From Mesostigma viride (lineage: Eukaryota; Streptophyta; Mesostigmatophyceae; Mesostigmatales; Mesostigmataceae), in contig RPFO01000645.1 in NCBI GenBank assembly GCA_009746045.1, positions 568,185 to 632,184 of the forward strand: a stretch of 64,000 nt of DNA. Direction: 5' to 3'. Position 1 is the first letter of the stretch. Each line of letters starts with the position of its first letter. Of this stretch, positions 1 to 8,808 are shown piece after piece. The notes beneath the pieces are model-generated. The model searched no databases, was not told where the DNA came from, and worked only from the letters and a program-made list of their open reading frames with translations. Made by a program: the position numbers and the translations under genes.

Positions 1-1454
1 GTGTAGATACGATGCCGTGAACCTTCAGGAACGCGGCCTCGGGCTGAAAATGGCATGCACACGCACAAGTCCAACATCGGGATCAGGTTACAACCGAAAG
101 CGGTGAGAGCACCCCCCCCTTCACATACTCTTCACAGCCATCAAGGTGCCACAAACAGTACCGTTTTCCTCGGGATGCCTTTCGCAATAACCGATATAGC
201 TCTTCTTTAGTGCTTCGGAAACGGCCTTGAATAAGCGGGGCTGCTGGCGGACATCATCGTGCCGACCATTCGGTCACCTGTAAAGATAGCATGTCGTGAC
301 GTGTAGTGGCTTCTACGTGCATACGGCTGAAGCATCCCATGGCCTAACGCTATAGATGCTCAAGAAACATGCATGGGCCGAGTGTGCCCAGCTTTTTCCA
401 ATTCGACATTTCAATCGCTCGGCTGAAGAGTCAAGGCCCACGGGCGTGGAAACATGACGATACTTACTTGCCAAAATCATCCCATAGCAAAGGTAGCCAG
501 CTCGGTCGGCCTGACAATTTCATTTGCAGACTTGATGACACCGGGGCTGCCATTTTCTCCCTTGCTGGACATGGTCGTCACTTGCCGGGGCAGCTTCACC
601 ATGGAGGCGGGCCTTGATCCGAGTGGCAGCAAGGTGGCTCGCTTCGTTGGGGAACAATACCTCAGCACAGCCCTGTTTAGGATTCTAGAGGATGCCGCGA
701 TACCTAAAGCTTGACGAGGCGTGATGTACGGCTTGCACACCACGCACGCACTCATTGCTCCTTTCTCGAAAGGAAAGATGCCTGGCGCATGCAATTTCAG
801 GCAATTTATGGATATGGCGGAGAGCCGGGGGGGTTATCAACGCCGCTTCGTGATGTGCAGACAGTATCTATCCCCGGCAGCCATTGACGTGGCGAACTGG
901 GGGACTCCATCATATGCATGCCCTGGTTCTCCACAACCTGGAAATGCCACGAAGGCAGATTGTGCGAGATACGCTCGACAGCATGCGAAATTGATGTTGT
1001 TCAGTAATTTTATAAATAACGTGATATTACTTCCCTGCAAGTACCACTAATTAAGACCACTATTGTCCGTATCGCCACTTGTCGGGAACATCAGGTAGAT
1101 TGTCAAACATCAACTCGTTCTCGTCATTTCCCGGAAAGTTTTAAAATATTATGCTGGCTGGTCGCGACTCGCGAACGTATGTCAGCATTTGGGGAACGTT
1201 GCGTACAGTAATTTGGAATGCCACCGCCCGCGTGTTTAGCGTAATGCAATAAGACGGAAATGGCGGACTGCTAAAAGCACTGCCAATTTGCCGGCCGATC
1301 CTTCTGTCTCTTGTAGGAACGTGCCAATGTGCCCATACGGCTGGCAGAGAAAGTCTCCTGTGCTGCTCTAGGTTGGAGCTCGTGCTGAATGTACACGGCT
1401 TGGGTGCGGGGCGTGCGATGAGGACCAGTTCAGGGAGACCGCTGTGTTAATGAC
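1..1454. other. 5' flank without a convincing gene
   Basis: Several short overlapping reading frames occur on both strands but none shows a family signature. The 3' part is the presumed promoter and 5' leader of the glycosyltransferase that starts at 1455. An AT-richer patch lies around 1000-1260. No repeat family found elsewhere in the window is seen here. Confidence 0.5.
454..714 (+). CDS. Possible hypothetical exon or small ORF (86 aa)
   Basis: An ATG-initiated frame of 86 codons that I do not recognise. Its C-terminal half reads like ordinary folded protein (a stretch SKVARFVGEQYLSTALFRI), so it could be the last exon of a gene entering from the left, or a small gene. An overlapping frame and an antisense frame of similar length are also open, and no splice sites or homology decide between them. 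Low confidence. Confidence 0.18.
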   Translation: MTILTCQNHPIAKVASSVGLTISFADLMTPGLPFSPLLDMVVTCRGSFTMEAGLDPSGSKVARFVGEQYLSTALFRILEDAAIPKA

Positions 1455-3245
1455 ATGCCCATGTTTTCCCTGATATCTGGCGCCGTCCGATTGGTTACCG
1501 CGAGAAAAGATGAAGGCAATGCTCCCCAACCACTCACCCCCACGAGGCATGGCAGGCGAGCCGGCAATCTCCTCCTTTTGTCTATCCTGGTGGCATCGTT
1601 CGCGGTGGCATCCTTCTTTGTTAAGGTCATCCACATACACTACCACGCGCCGCACGCGCCGCAGATGGTGGGCGTCCAAAGGACTGTCAAGCTGCGGACG
1701 GCGGCCTTCCCTGAGATGACAAACGGCGGCTCTGTCTGCCCGGAATGCGACAAGGCGACAGCTAGCAGCAACTTGGATGCAATCTTGCAAAGAGTGAGCA
1801 GTGGGCCTGATGGGCTAGAGCTCGGGCAGCTTTCTTCCGCGTCAGATAACCTCTCGCCTGACCGACCGGCTGGCTCAAGTCAAAGTCCTCAAACTCTCGC
1901 TGCTGGTGTGGCATCGGCTGGACCGGCGCCGGGCGTGCAACCGGACGCAACGCGGCCCATCCCTTCCTTCGCCAGTGGCTCCAGCGCGCCAGGTCCAGAC
2001 CCGGGCGCGCAGCGTCCTTTACAGTTACAGACGGCATCTCTGCCACGAGCCCTGTCAGCTTGGGAAACCATGCTGCTGCCAAACGCGGCATCCTCCCCGC
2101 CGCCTGTCCAGCCCCTGGCCAGGTGGCAGCCCAGAAACGCGGTCGCGCTACGTGCGGGCACCTTCCGCAGGGGCCGCGCGCCCCGCCGTGACGTCGACGG
2201 CATCCACGTGATCTGCACGTCGGACGGCAGCGCCGCCTTAAACTGGCAGACGGTGGTCATGTACCACAGCTTCCTCCAGGTGGCGCCCGCCAGCGACATG
2301 CACTGCTTCACGCGCATCCTCCATCGCAGCACGCCCGATGAGCTCATGCTGCGCGTGCCCACGCTGCGCGTCGATCCGCTCGACCCCGCGTGCGACGCCG
2401 GCGCGTCCCAGGCATGCCCCTACCCGGTGGCGGGGCGGCCGAAAGCGGTTGCGGACTGGGTCGCGTCAGGGGACCTGTGCAGCCGATGGATCCTGATGGT
2501 CGAGACCGACTACGTGTTTGTGCGGCCGATCCACCTGGCAAGCGTGATGCAGTCAGCACGACATGCCCTCGGTGCGAAGCCAGAACATGGCAGTGATGAC
2601 AACTCATCCCAACCGGGCGCCAATAGTAGTGCCAGCGGGCCCAGCTCGGTGGCAACCCAACCTTATGCTGGCGCGCCGCCCCTGCCTGAGATCCAAGCGG
2701 TGGGCTACCCCTGGAAGAACATCAAGCCGTCGCACGGCAAGACCGGCCGGCTCATGCGCCGCTACTTCCCCGAGTCCAAGGGCCCGCTGACGCTGGTGCC
2801 CGGCACAGGGAACGCGCCCGTGCTAATTCAGGCGCCCGCGCTGCGCCGCCTGCTCCCCCACTGGGTCAATGTGACGGCGGCCATGGAGACCGACCCGGAC
2901 GTGGTCTCCTCGCTCGGCTGGGTGCGCGAGATGTATGCCTACTCGGTCGCGTCCGCGCTGGCCAGGGTCCCCCACGTGCTCCCCCACTACCCCCACTCGC
3001 TGATCGCGATGCCCACCGTGCACAAGCGCATGGGCCACGCGCATATGATCCACTTCACGGGGCGGGTGGTGCTGGAGGATGGCGCACACAACAAGGTGTG
3101 GTCATTCAACAAGGCCTTCTGGCCCGGCGCGGCGCCTGAGCATATCCCGGAGCCACCGGCGGAGCTCTCATTTCCGACGATTCGGCTCCTGGTGGACACG
3201 ATCAACACGGCACTGCGGGAGTATGCCGCCAGCAAGGGTGGGTGA
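1455..3245 (+). CDS. HPAT: HPAT-type Golgi glycosyltransferase (hydroxyproline O-arabinosyltransferase / SERGT-like)
   Basis: Single-exon 596-aa type II membrane protein. A short basic cytosolic tail is followed by one membrane segment at about residues 38-58, then a Ser/Pro/Ala-rich stem to about 245 and the catalytic domain (about 246-575). Family hallmarks in order: CFTRILHRSTPDE, a VDPLDP turn, ILMVETDYVFVRP (the plant EPDH position reads ETDY, about residue 349), YPWKNIKPS, YFPESKGPLT, GNAPVLI, PHWVNVTAAM, and GWVREMYAYSVASAL. These match plant hydroxyproline O-arabinosyltransferases and the related peptidyl-serine galactosyltransferases, which glycosylate Hyp/Ser-rich secreted proteins in the Golgi. 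A Ser/Gly/Asn-rich insert of about 40 residues (about 372-411) after the ETDY motif is unlike land-plant HPATs. The start is the first ATG and places the membrane anchor correctly. Lack of introns contrasts with the neighbouring genes. Donor sugar and acceptor (arabinose on Hyp versus galactose on Ser) cannot be settled from sequence alone. Confidence 0.85.
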   Translation: MPMFSLISGAVRLVTARKDEGNAPQPLTPTRHGRRAGNLLLLSILVASFAVASFFVKVIHIHYHAPHAPQMVGVQRTVKLRTAAFPEMTNGGSVCPECDKATASSNLDAILQRVSSGPDGLELGQLSSASDNLSPDRPAGSSQSPQTLAAGVASAGPAPGVQPDATRPIPSFASGSSAPGPDPGAQRPLQLQTASLPRALSAWETMLLPNAASSPPPVQPLARWQPRNAVALRAGTFRRGRAPRRDVDGIHVICTSDGSAALNWQTVVMYHSFLQVAPASDMHCFTRILHRSTPDELMLRVPTLRVDPLDPACDAGASQACPYPVAGRPKAVADWVASGDLCSRWILMVETDYVFVRPIHLASVMQSARHALGAKPEHGSDDNSSQPGANSSASGPSSVATQPYAGAPPLPEIQAVGYPWKNIKPSHGKTGRLMRRYFPESKGPLTLVPGTGNAPVLIQAPALRRLLPHWVNVTAAMETDPDVVSSLGWVREMYAYSVASALARVPHVLPHYPHSLIAMPTVHKRMGHAHMIHFTGRVVLEDGAHNKVWSFNKAFWPGAAPEHIPEPPAELSFPTIRLLVDTINTALREYAASKGG

Positions 3246-4276
3246 GGTGGCTTGCGGGGGCATGCGGGGGCGTTATGTGATGTGCTACAGAAGCCCAAAT
3301 GAGACCTCTGTGGAAGGGGTCGCCTTGTGGAGAATGGTGAGGGCTCGAGATCGATAACTCTGGCCCAAGTGGGCGGCCTGTCGATCTATCTGGTGCGAGA
3401 TGGCGACCGGTTGCCATGCATGTGTGCATTGCTCTGATGTGTGTCGTCAATGTAGCTTTTGGCCTGCAAGTGGCGCGTCAAATGCATGAGGAAATGTGGC
3501 CTACGGACAAGTGTTTCGGAACAGCCACTGCACCATGATTGTCTTTTATTTATTTTGCTAGCCTTAACTTCGGATGTTAATTGGCTCATGTCGCCTGTTG
3601 CAACATGATGCGATAATAGTATTAATTTGTATAAGCGCACTGGGTGCAGCACTGCAGCTTTTCTTGGACGTTCATGGTGTTGTTGATGTAGTGAGTTGGT
3701 CAACACGACCTATTGATATTTGATAGTAGCTCCATCGACGGCGATTCCTTGTTTTAAATGGACGCCAGGTACTTATTTCCACTGGGGGTGCCTGCTGATA
3801 AAAGGGCGGGAGAGCGATCGCAGCAGTGGTGCGTATGTGTAACCTAACATCCTGACCGCTAGGAACAAATACTGAATTACTGATCACGAGAGTTTGAACA
3901 TTTTTTAGCCAAACCATCCAGCTATCTCGCTAGTTCGATAAACGTTAGCCAGCTGCATTATTTTTTGCATACACTGGTTGTCTCCTTGATACACAGCTCC
4001 ACAATTGGGCCATTGCATCTCCATTAACATTTCCATCGTATCCTGCATGGTTGTCTCTTTGATATCCTGCATGAACAGCTAGCTCATACAGTTAACAAGG
4101 ATCGATTAGATCTCAGCAGCGTATCATGCTCTAGCTAAATTTTCCACAGCGTGCCTGCACATGCATGCTGTAAGCCTGCATGCACTGTACTTAATTGTCT
4201 CATATAGCAGCTTATATTGATCAATTGGATTTCTATAGATCACATATGAAATTAAATTAATTAATTCATTAATTAG
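3246..4276. other. 3' flank and AT-rich spacer
   Basis: Downstream flank of the glycosyltransferase, turning AT-rich after about 3500. No coding frame with a family signature. The short motif GGTTGTCTC(C/T)TTGATA appears near 3976 and 4050 and again near 5280, so part of this stretch may be transposon-derived. Confidence 0.5.
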
Positions 4277-5033
4277 ACTCGTGCTCCCGTTGGGGAGTCA
4301 CGGAGCATTAACCCCGATGGATGGATGGATGGATGGATGGATGGGTGGGTGCAAACATTCCTACCGGTCTAATCTACATTGGCTACATACTACATCTATC
4401 TTACAGCATTCTAACTACAACATCTATCTAGGCAGCCGCCCGCTGCCCTAGGGGGAGCTATCTGGCGTGCCTCCCGCGGGATTGCACACGCGGGCGCTTC
4501 CCCACTGGGGGGGGCTCGTTGTCCTCTATGACCTGGGCCCACTTGGCCTTAATTGTCCATCATCTGAAGTCTTCCAAATCACGGAGAGGCCTAGGCCCCC
4601 CATGTCCTCCACTAGCTGTTCCTTGAAGGTGCGGGCCTTGCGGCGTCTAACATCACTGGGCCCAGCCCACGTCAGGAGGTGCCGGCCAGGCTGGGCTGGT
4701 CGCAGTCCTGCGGGGGGGCCACGTGAGGTGTCTACCTGGTTGGTGCGAGCTAGGTGCCCTACTAGCTGCAGGCGGCGTTGCTTACTGGTGCTGGTGATAT
4801 AGGGCATGCCCTGGTACAGGTCCTCATTGCGGACATGAGCAGCATATCCTACTCTGAAAATGGAACGAAGCATGCTGGTGACCGCGCCGTCCAGCTTGCG
4901 GGCCAGGTCGGCGGTGAGGGTCCACGTCTTGGCTCCATACGTGAGAACAGGAAGGACGAGGACCTTGAACAGGTCCTGTTTCTCGATCTTGCCCAGGGGC
5001 TTGCGCCACAGGGCCCGGTATGATCGAAATTAA
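4277..5033 (-). mobile_element. 5'-truncated LINE copy (ORF2 C-terminus plus 3' tail)
   Basis: On the minus strand, 5022-4526 is one open frame matching the C-terminal part of LINE-type reverse transcriptases as seen in other copies here: KQDLFKVLVLPVLTYGA, WTLTADLARKLDGAVTSML, LYQGMPYI, VGHLARTNQVDT, GRHLLTWAGPSDVRRRK. A 3' UTR follows, then (CATC)n at about 4318-4343, then a terminal module with the stem-loop CTCCCCAACGGGAG and TTAATTAATT at 4277-4310. There is no RT catalytic core, so this is a dead 5'-truncated insertion. Closest relative in the window: 62740-63060. Confidence 0.75.
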
Positions 5034-5049
5034 AGAAAAGTAAATTAAA

Positions 5050-5350
5050 ATATAAATTGGAATGAACGTGTCTCCGTTGGGAGTACATGTAGCCGTACAT
5101 ATCCCTGAGAATCGGCATATCACTTTTAATGCATTCTGGGCTACTTCCTGCAAGGGGCCTGCTCTGGGTGCACAAAGGGCCGGCACCTGCACTACTATGT
5201 ATTCCAGCTAGCAGCTACTTAAGGTGCGGACATATGGTTCACCATGGTCCGGATTCTCCCGATTTCTGGCCTGCGCTGGTTGTCTCTTTGATATGGTTCA
5301 CCATGCGTCCAGGCATAGTTGTCTCACGTTTCATATGCTGGAAGATCATC
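5050..5350. mobile_element. Module B copy (hairpin-ended repeat), degraded
   Basis: It begins with the stem-loop CTCCGTTGGGAG, followed by the landmarks ATGTAG, CCCTGAGAA, GGCATAT, TTTTAAT, CATTCTGGGCTACTTCC, GGTGCA. The same series occurs at 13930-14135, 44403-44610 and 47758-47960. The right side (5220-5355) is a short unidentified spacer with GTTGTCTC motifs ending in (TTAA)n. Confidence 0.6.
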
Positions 5351-5355
5351 ATTAA

Positions 5356-6768
5356 TTAATTAATTAATTAATTAAACTCGTGCTCCCGTTGGGGAGTCAC
5401 GGAGCACCGAAGTGCTTTTAATCCCTGTGTGTGCACTACAGGAGAAAGGGCAGAGACCCCCAGTCTCCTTCATGCCGAAGGCATGCCACAGCTGCAATCG
5501 GGCGCGGCTAGCTAAAAGGACAGGCTAACGATCCGGCAAACTGTGGGTGCAATAAGACCCATGTGAGCATATCATAGCAAGGAGCGTGGGCAAGTAATCT
5601 GAACATAGCCAGGGCGTAGCATGGCTGTACTAGGACTAGGCTAAGGCTATGGCTGGTTGTGTACCGTGCGTTGGCGGCACGTGACTAGGTGTTGGCACAG
5701 CTAGGCAACATTCTAGGCATGGCTGCCTTAGCGGCAGTGACGCCAATGGTTACAAGCTAGGGCTATTGCTATTCTAGCCCGCTGCGGGCGTCCACATCTT
5801 GTGGTTGATCATCAGGTCCCCGCCCCTCCAGTACACCTTGGGCTTCTGGGGGTCCTGCTTATGGCGGAGGTATTCCGGCCACAGGTCGCGTCGCTGCTGT
5901 TGCTGAGCGGGGGTGAGGTCGTCATCCAGCGTCCAGGTGAGGTCGTGCAACCGCTTGCGACGAGAGAGGAACCGCTGCTTATCCTCAGGGGAGGGGAAGG
6001 TGAGTAGGACTGGTGGGGGAGCCGCCTTGTCCCGTGAGTGGGGAAGGCGGTGGCACCCACGCAGTTCTACCTCACCTACCAGGCCCATGAGGGTAAGAAG
6101 CTGGTTCTTGAGCTCGTCAGCAAGAGAGGTTGACGTCTCACCTGGCTTCTGGGGGAAGCGACGTAGCACCACTCGGCACTCGCGGCGAGCGCGGTCGGTG
6201 ACCTCCCGTTGCTGGGCCTGGCGGTGGTCCTCCAGCTCCTGGAGCTTTGTGGCGATGGCGTCGGTGGTGGAGGCGGTCGCTGACCGCAGCAGGTCCGCGT
6301 AGGAGAGCGGCGGGAGGTCGCCAGCATCCTGCCGGGGTGGCTGGGATGCAATGGTGGCCGTCTGCTCCGCTATCTTGGGGACCTGTGTGGCCAGGGCCTC
6401 GGTGTGGGCGGTGATGGCCTCAAGCTTCTTCAGGAGCACGCCACACTTGCCCTCCACCTGGTTAAGGCGAGAAGATCATCATGGCCGAACAATGGCTAGG
6501 GCATGGCGTCTCTAGCAGAGAAGCTTGCCCACGCTCCTTGTTATGCTATGCTCACGGCATATGGGTCTTATTGCACCCACAGATTGCCGGATCGTTAGCT
6601 TGTCCGTTTAGCTAGCGCGGCCGAATGCAGCTGTGGCATGCCTTAGGCATGAAGAAGACTGGGGGTCTCTGCCCTTTCTCCTGTTGTGAACACACAGGGA
6701 TTAAAAGCACTTCGGTGCTCCGTGACTCCCCAACGGGAGCACGTGTTTAATTAATTAATTAATTATCG
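5356..6768. mobile_element. Composite element: inverted A modules around a LINE ORF1 fragment
   Basis: Two copies of a roughly 240-bp module (A) face each other: 5356-5612 and, inverted, 6490-6768. Each outer end reads TTAATTAATTAA, then ACTCGTG or its equivalent, then the stem-loop CTCCCGTTGGGGAG and the mini-hairpin GCACCGAAGTGC, then TTTTAATCCC. Inner landmarks shared by both arms are GGGCAGAGACCCCCAG, GGCATGCCACA, GATCCGGCAA, CAATAAGACCCA and GAGCGTGGGCAAG. Between the arms a minus-strand ORF1-like frame runs toward the left arm. Nested or opposed insertions into TTAATTAA sites are the simplest explanation, but the overall look is that of a long-TIR element. Confidence 0.7.
5774..6457 (-). 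pseudogene. LINE ORF1-like nucleic-acid-binding protein, 5'-truncated
   Basis: Open frame of about 227 codons with no ATG at its start. The first in-frame codon after an upstream stop lies at the junction with the right-hand A module, so the N-terminus is missing. The N-terminal part is Ala/Gln/Glu-rich, likely coiled coil (about residues 1-85). The rest resembles the RRM plus C-terminal domain of L1-type ORF1 proteins: VLLTFPSPEDKQRFLSRRKR, then LDDDLTPAQQQQRRDLWPEY, then KVYWRGGDLMIN. Such proteins coat LINE RNA as trimers. Decayed relatives occur at 41411-42835, 46219-46345 and 48440-48610. The frame is otherwise intact, so the insertion looks recent. Confidence 0.7.
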
Positions 6769-6822
6769 GGGGTACGTTAGCATGCATGCAACCTACATGC
6801 AATTAACACCCATCATATCATT

Positions 6823-7095
6823 AATTAATGAATGAAACACGTGCTCCCGTTGGGGAGTCACGGAGCACCGAAGTGCTTTTAATCCCTGTGTGTGCACAAC
6901 AGGAGAAAGGGCAGAGACCCCCAGTCTCCTTCATGCCGGTAAGGCATGCCACACCTGCATTCGGGCACGCTAGCTAAACGGACACGCTAACGATCCGGCA
7001 ATTAATCTGTGCATGGGTGCAATATAAGACCCATGTGAGCATGGCATAACAAGGAGCGTGGGCAAGTAAACTGATCGGAAACCCATCATCATGGC
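6823..7095 (-). mobile_element. Solo A module
   Basis: Starts after ATTAATTAATGAATG and carries the stem-loop CTCCCGTTGGGGAG, GCACCGAAGTGC, TTTTAATCCC, GGGCAGAGACCCCCAG, GATCCGGCAA and GAGCGTGGGCAAG, in the same order as the left arm of the composite element next door. No coding content. Further copies lie at 45430-45700 and, as diverged versions, at 44875-45100 and 62495-62660. Confidence 0.75.
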
Positions 7096-7099
7096 CGAG

Positions 7100-7439
7100 C
7101 GTACAGTTGTCTTGGATAGTCCGGATGATCAACGCGGATCGAGTTGAGCACTATCTGCGACTCCAGACCTGGGCGAGTGCATGAGACATCGTGCCACTTG
7201 CATGCCTAATTGTGGGTGAAGTATCCGCGTAAAGAAACTAGTACCTCATCGGGTACTCCGTGGCATGCCTTCAGTGCATGTTCACGCACTTACTTATTTT
7301 ATTGATCAAGCTGTGAGACAACTACACTACGTGAGACAACTAACACTTAATTATGTTGGCCGGATCGAATAAGCGGTTGATCCTCGCGAAGTCATTCATG
7401 CATGCACAACCATGTGCTAGGTATATTAAATTAAAAATT
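7100..7439. other. Spacer between repeat modules
   Basis: No gene or clear repeat module. Contains two GTGAGACAAC motifs (about 7314-7342), the complement of the GTTGTCTC motif seen beside several modules. Confidence 0.4.
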
Positions 7440-8085
7440 AAAAATTAAATTATAACATGCCTCCGTGGGGAGGTCATGTAGCACATATTTCATGATGGAT
7501 GGGGTGGAGGAAGCCGCGTGATCGAACTATCCTAACTCTATCTAGAAAATCCTAACTGCACTACTCATCAAAACGTCTCCTCCGCTTGGGGGGAGGTGGC
7601 TTGCCCACAGGGTCGGGCGTGTGCGCCTTGACAATCTCCTTCCACCGCGTCTTGTCCTGCATGGCAGTCCAAAGACGGGAGAGAGAGTGGATGCGGTGCT
7701 CAAACTGGGCTGGGACCACTAGGTCGTCCAGCAACATCTGAACGTAGTTCGTGACAGGTTTCCCTACCCTTTTGGGAATGTCCTTGGGGCCAGGCCAGGT
7801 CAGAATGTGCCGCCCTGGCTGTCCAAGCCGCTGGGGGCCGGCCAGACCGAGGGTGGTGTCGACCTGGCTGGTGCGTGCAAGGTGTCCTACAAATGCTATC
7901 CTACGCTGCCTAATCTCGTCCGAAACACGAGGCATGCCATGATACAAAGACTCTGATGACGGACGCTCGGAAAAACCTACATTAAGGACCTGCCGGAGCA
8001 TCCTGTAAACTGTGCCGTCGAGCCGAGCTGCTAGGTATATGTGGTACAGATTCCCCATCGGGAGCACGAGTCTAATTAATTATTT
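7440..8085 (-). mobile_element. LINE ORF2 3' fragment with hairpin tail
   Basis: Minus-strand coding 8040-7561 is intact to its stop and matches the C-terminal end of LINE ORF2 proteins: LDGTVYRMLRQVL, LYHGMPRVSDEIRQRRIAFV, GHLARTSQVDTTLG, GRHILTWPGP, then a basic, Pro-rich tail ending in RRRRFDE. Its 3' UTR ends at about 7440-7480 with GTGCTACATG and the stem-loop CCTCCCCACGGAGG, then an AT-rich tail. The 5' truncation point (about 8050) abuts the last 33 bp of an A-type terminus in opposite orientation (8053-8085, CCCCATCGGGAGCACGAG then TTAATTA). Upstream reverse-transcriptase motifs are absent. Homologous 3' end at 48020-48395. Confidence 0.75.
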
Positions 8086-8808
8086 AATGTGGTACATGCA
8101 GGTTATATCACATTGTCAGTATCAAATAGACAGTATGATTGCATGGCCGTCCGGCCGGCAGGGAGATATTGTCGTCCGGCCGGGGGATATAACTGCATGA
8201 ACTGTTTTTAATTAATTTCGTCTTACAGAAATTTTGCCGGCCTATACACACTATCTGGATTTTGTATGTCAAGTAATATACATGACGTAATGTAACATAT
8301 ATATTGTATTATATTCGACCTACAATACAATTACATAGGAGTTGTCTCACATAACATTGAACAACCGGCATGTTTTTTAACGCCCGTGCACGCGCGTGTT
8401 TCCCAGTACACATCTGCTTAACCCAGCCTAGTCCATTCTGGGCAGGCACCTGGAAAGGCCCCAGTAACAACACTGAGCTCGCGAAACCTACTACTGTGGC
8501 AAGCAGCCATACCTCAAAACTCCCCGGGCCATGTGCAGCCAGCGCTTGTCTCTGCCCAATCATTTACCATGATAGCACCCAGCCAATGCACACGCATGGA
8601 TTCAAGCTCCACTGCTTGTTAACAACCACCAAGTCTTGTCGGGGCAATGCCAGTGACCGTATCCTCGCGCCGATTTCTGCCGAGGACCTTTATTGAAACA
8701 AAAAATCGTCCCTGTCGTGACCATTTATGGTCACGCACACATCCCCCACCCCCCTCCCCCGCCCCTCACCCCTCCCATCCCTCATATCCATAATCTGCCA
8801 GCAGCCCG
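8086..8808. other. Intergenic region 3' of the ARF-GEF gene
   Basis: AT-rich to about 8360, then mixed. It should include the 3' UTR of the minus-strand ARF-GEF gene ending at 8809. No recognisable gene. Confidence 0.5.

Noticed and set aside
5356-7090. Hammerhead-type ribozyme in the A module hairpins
   Set aside because: Stem-loops are clear but the conserved CUGANGA and GAAA core is not present.
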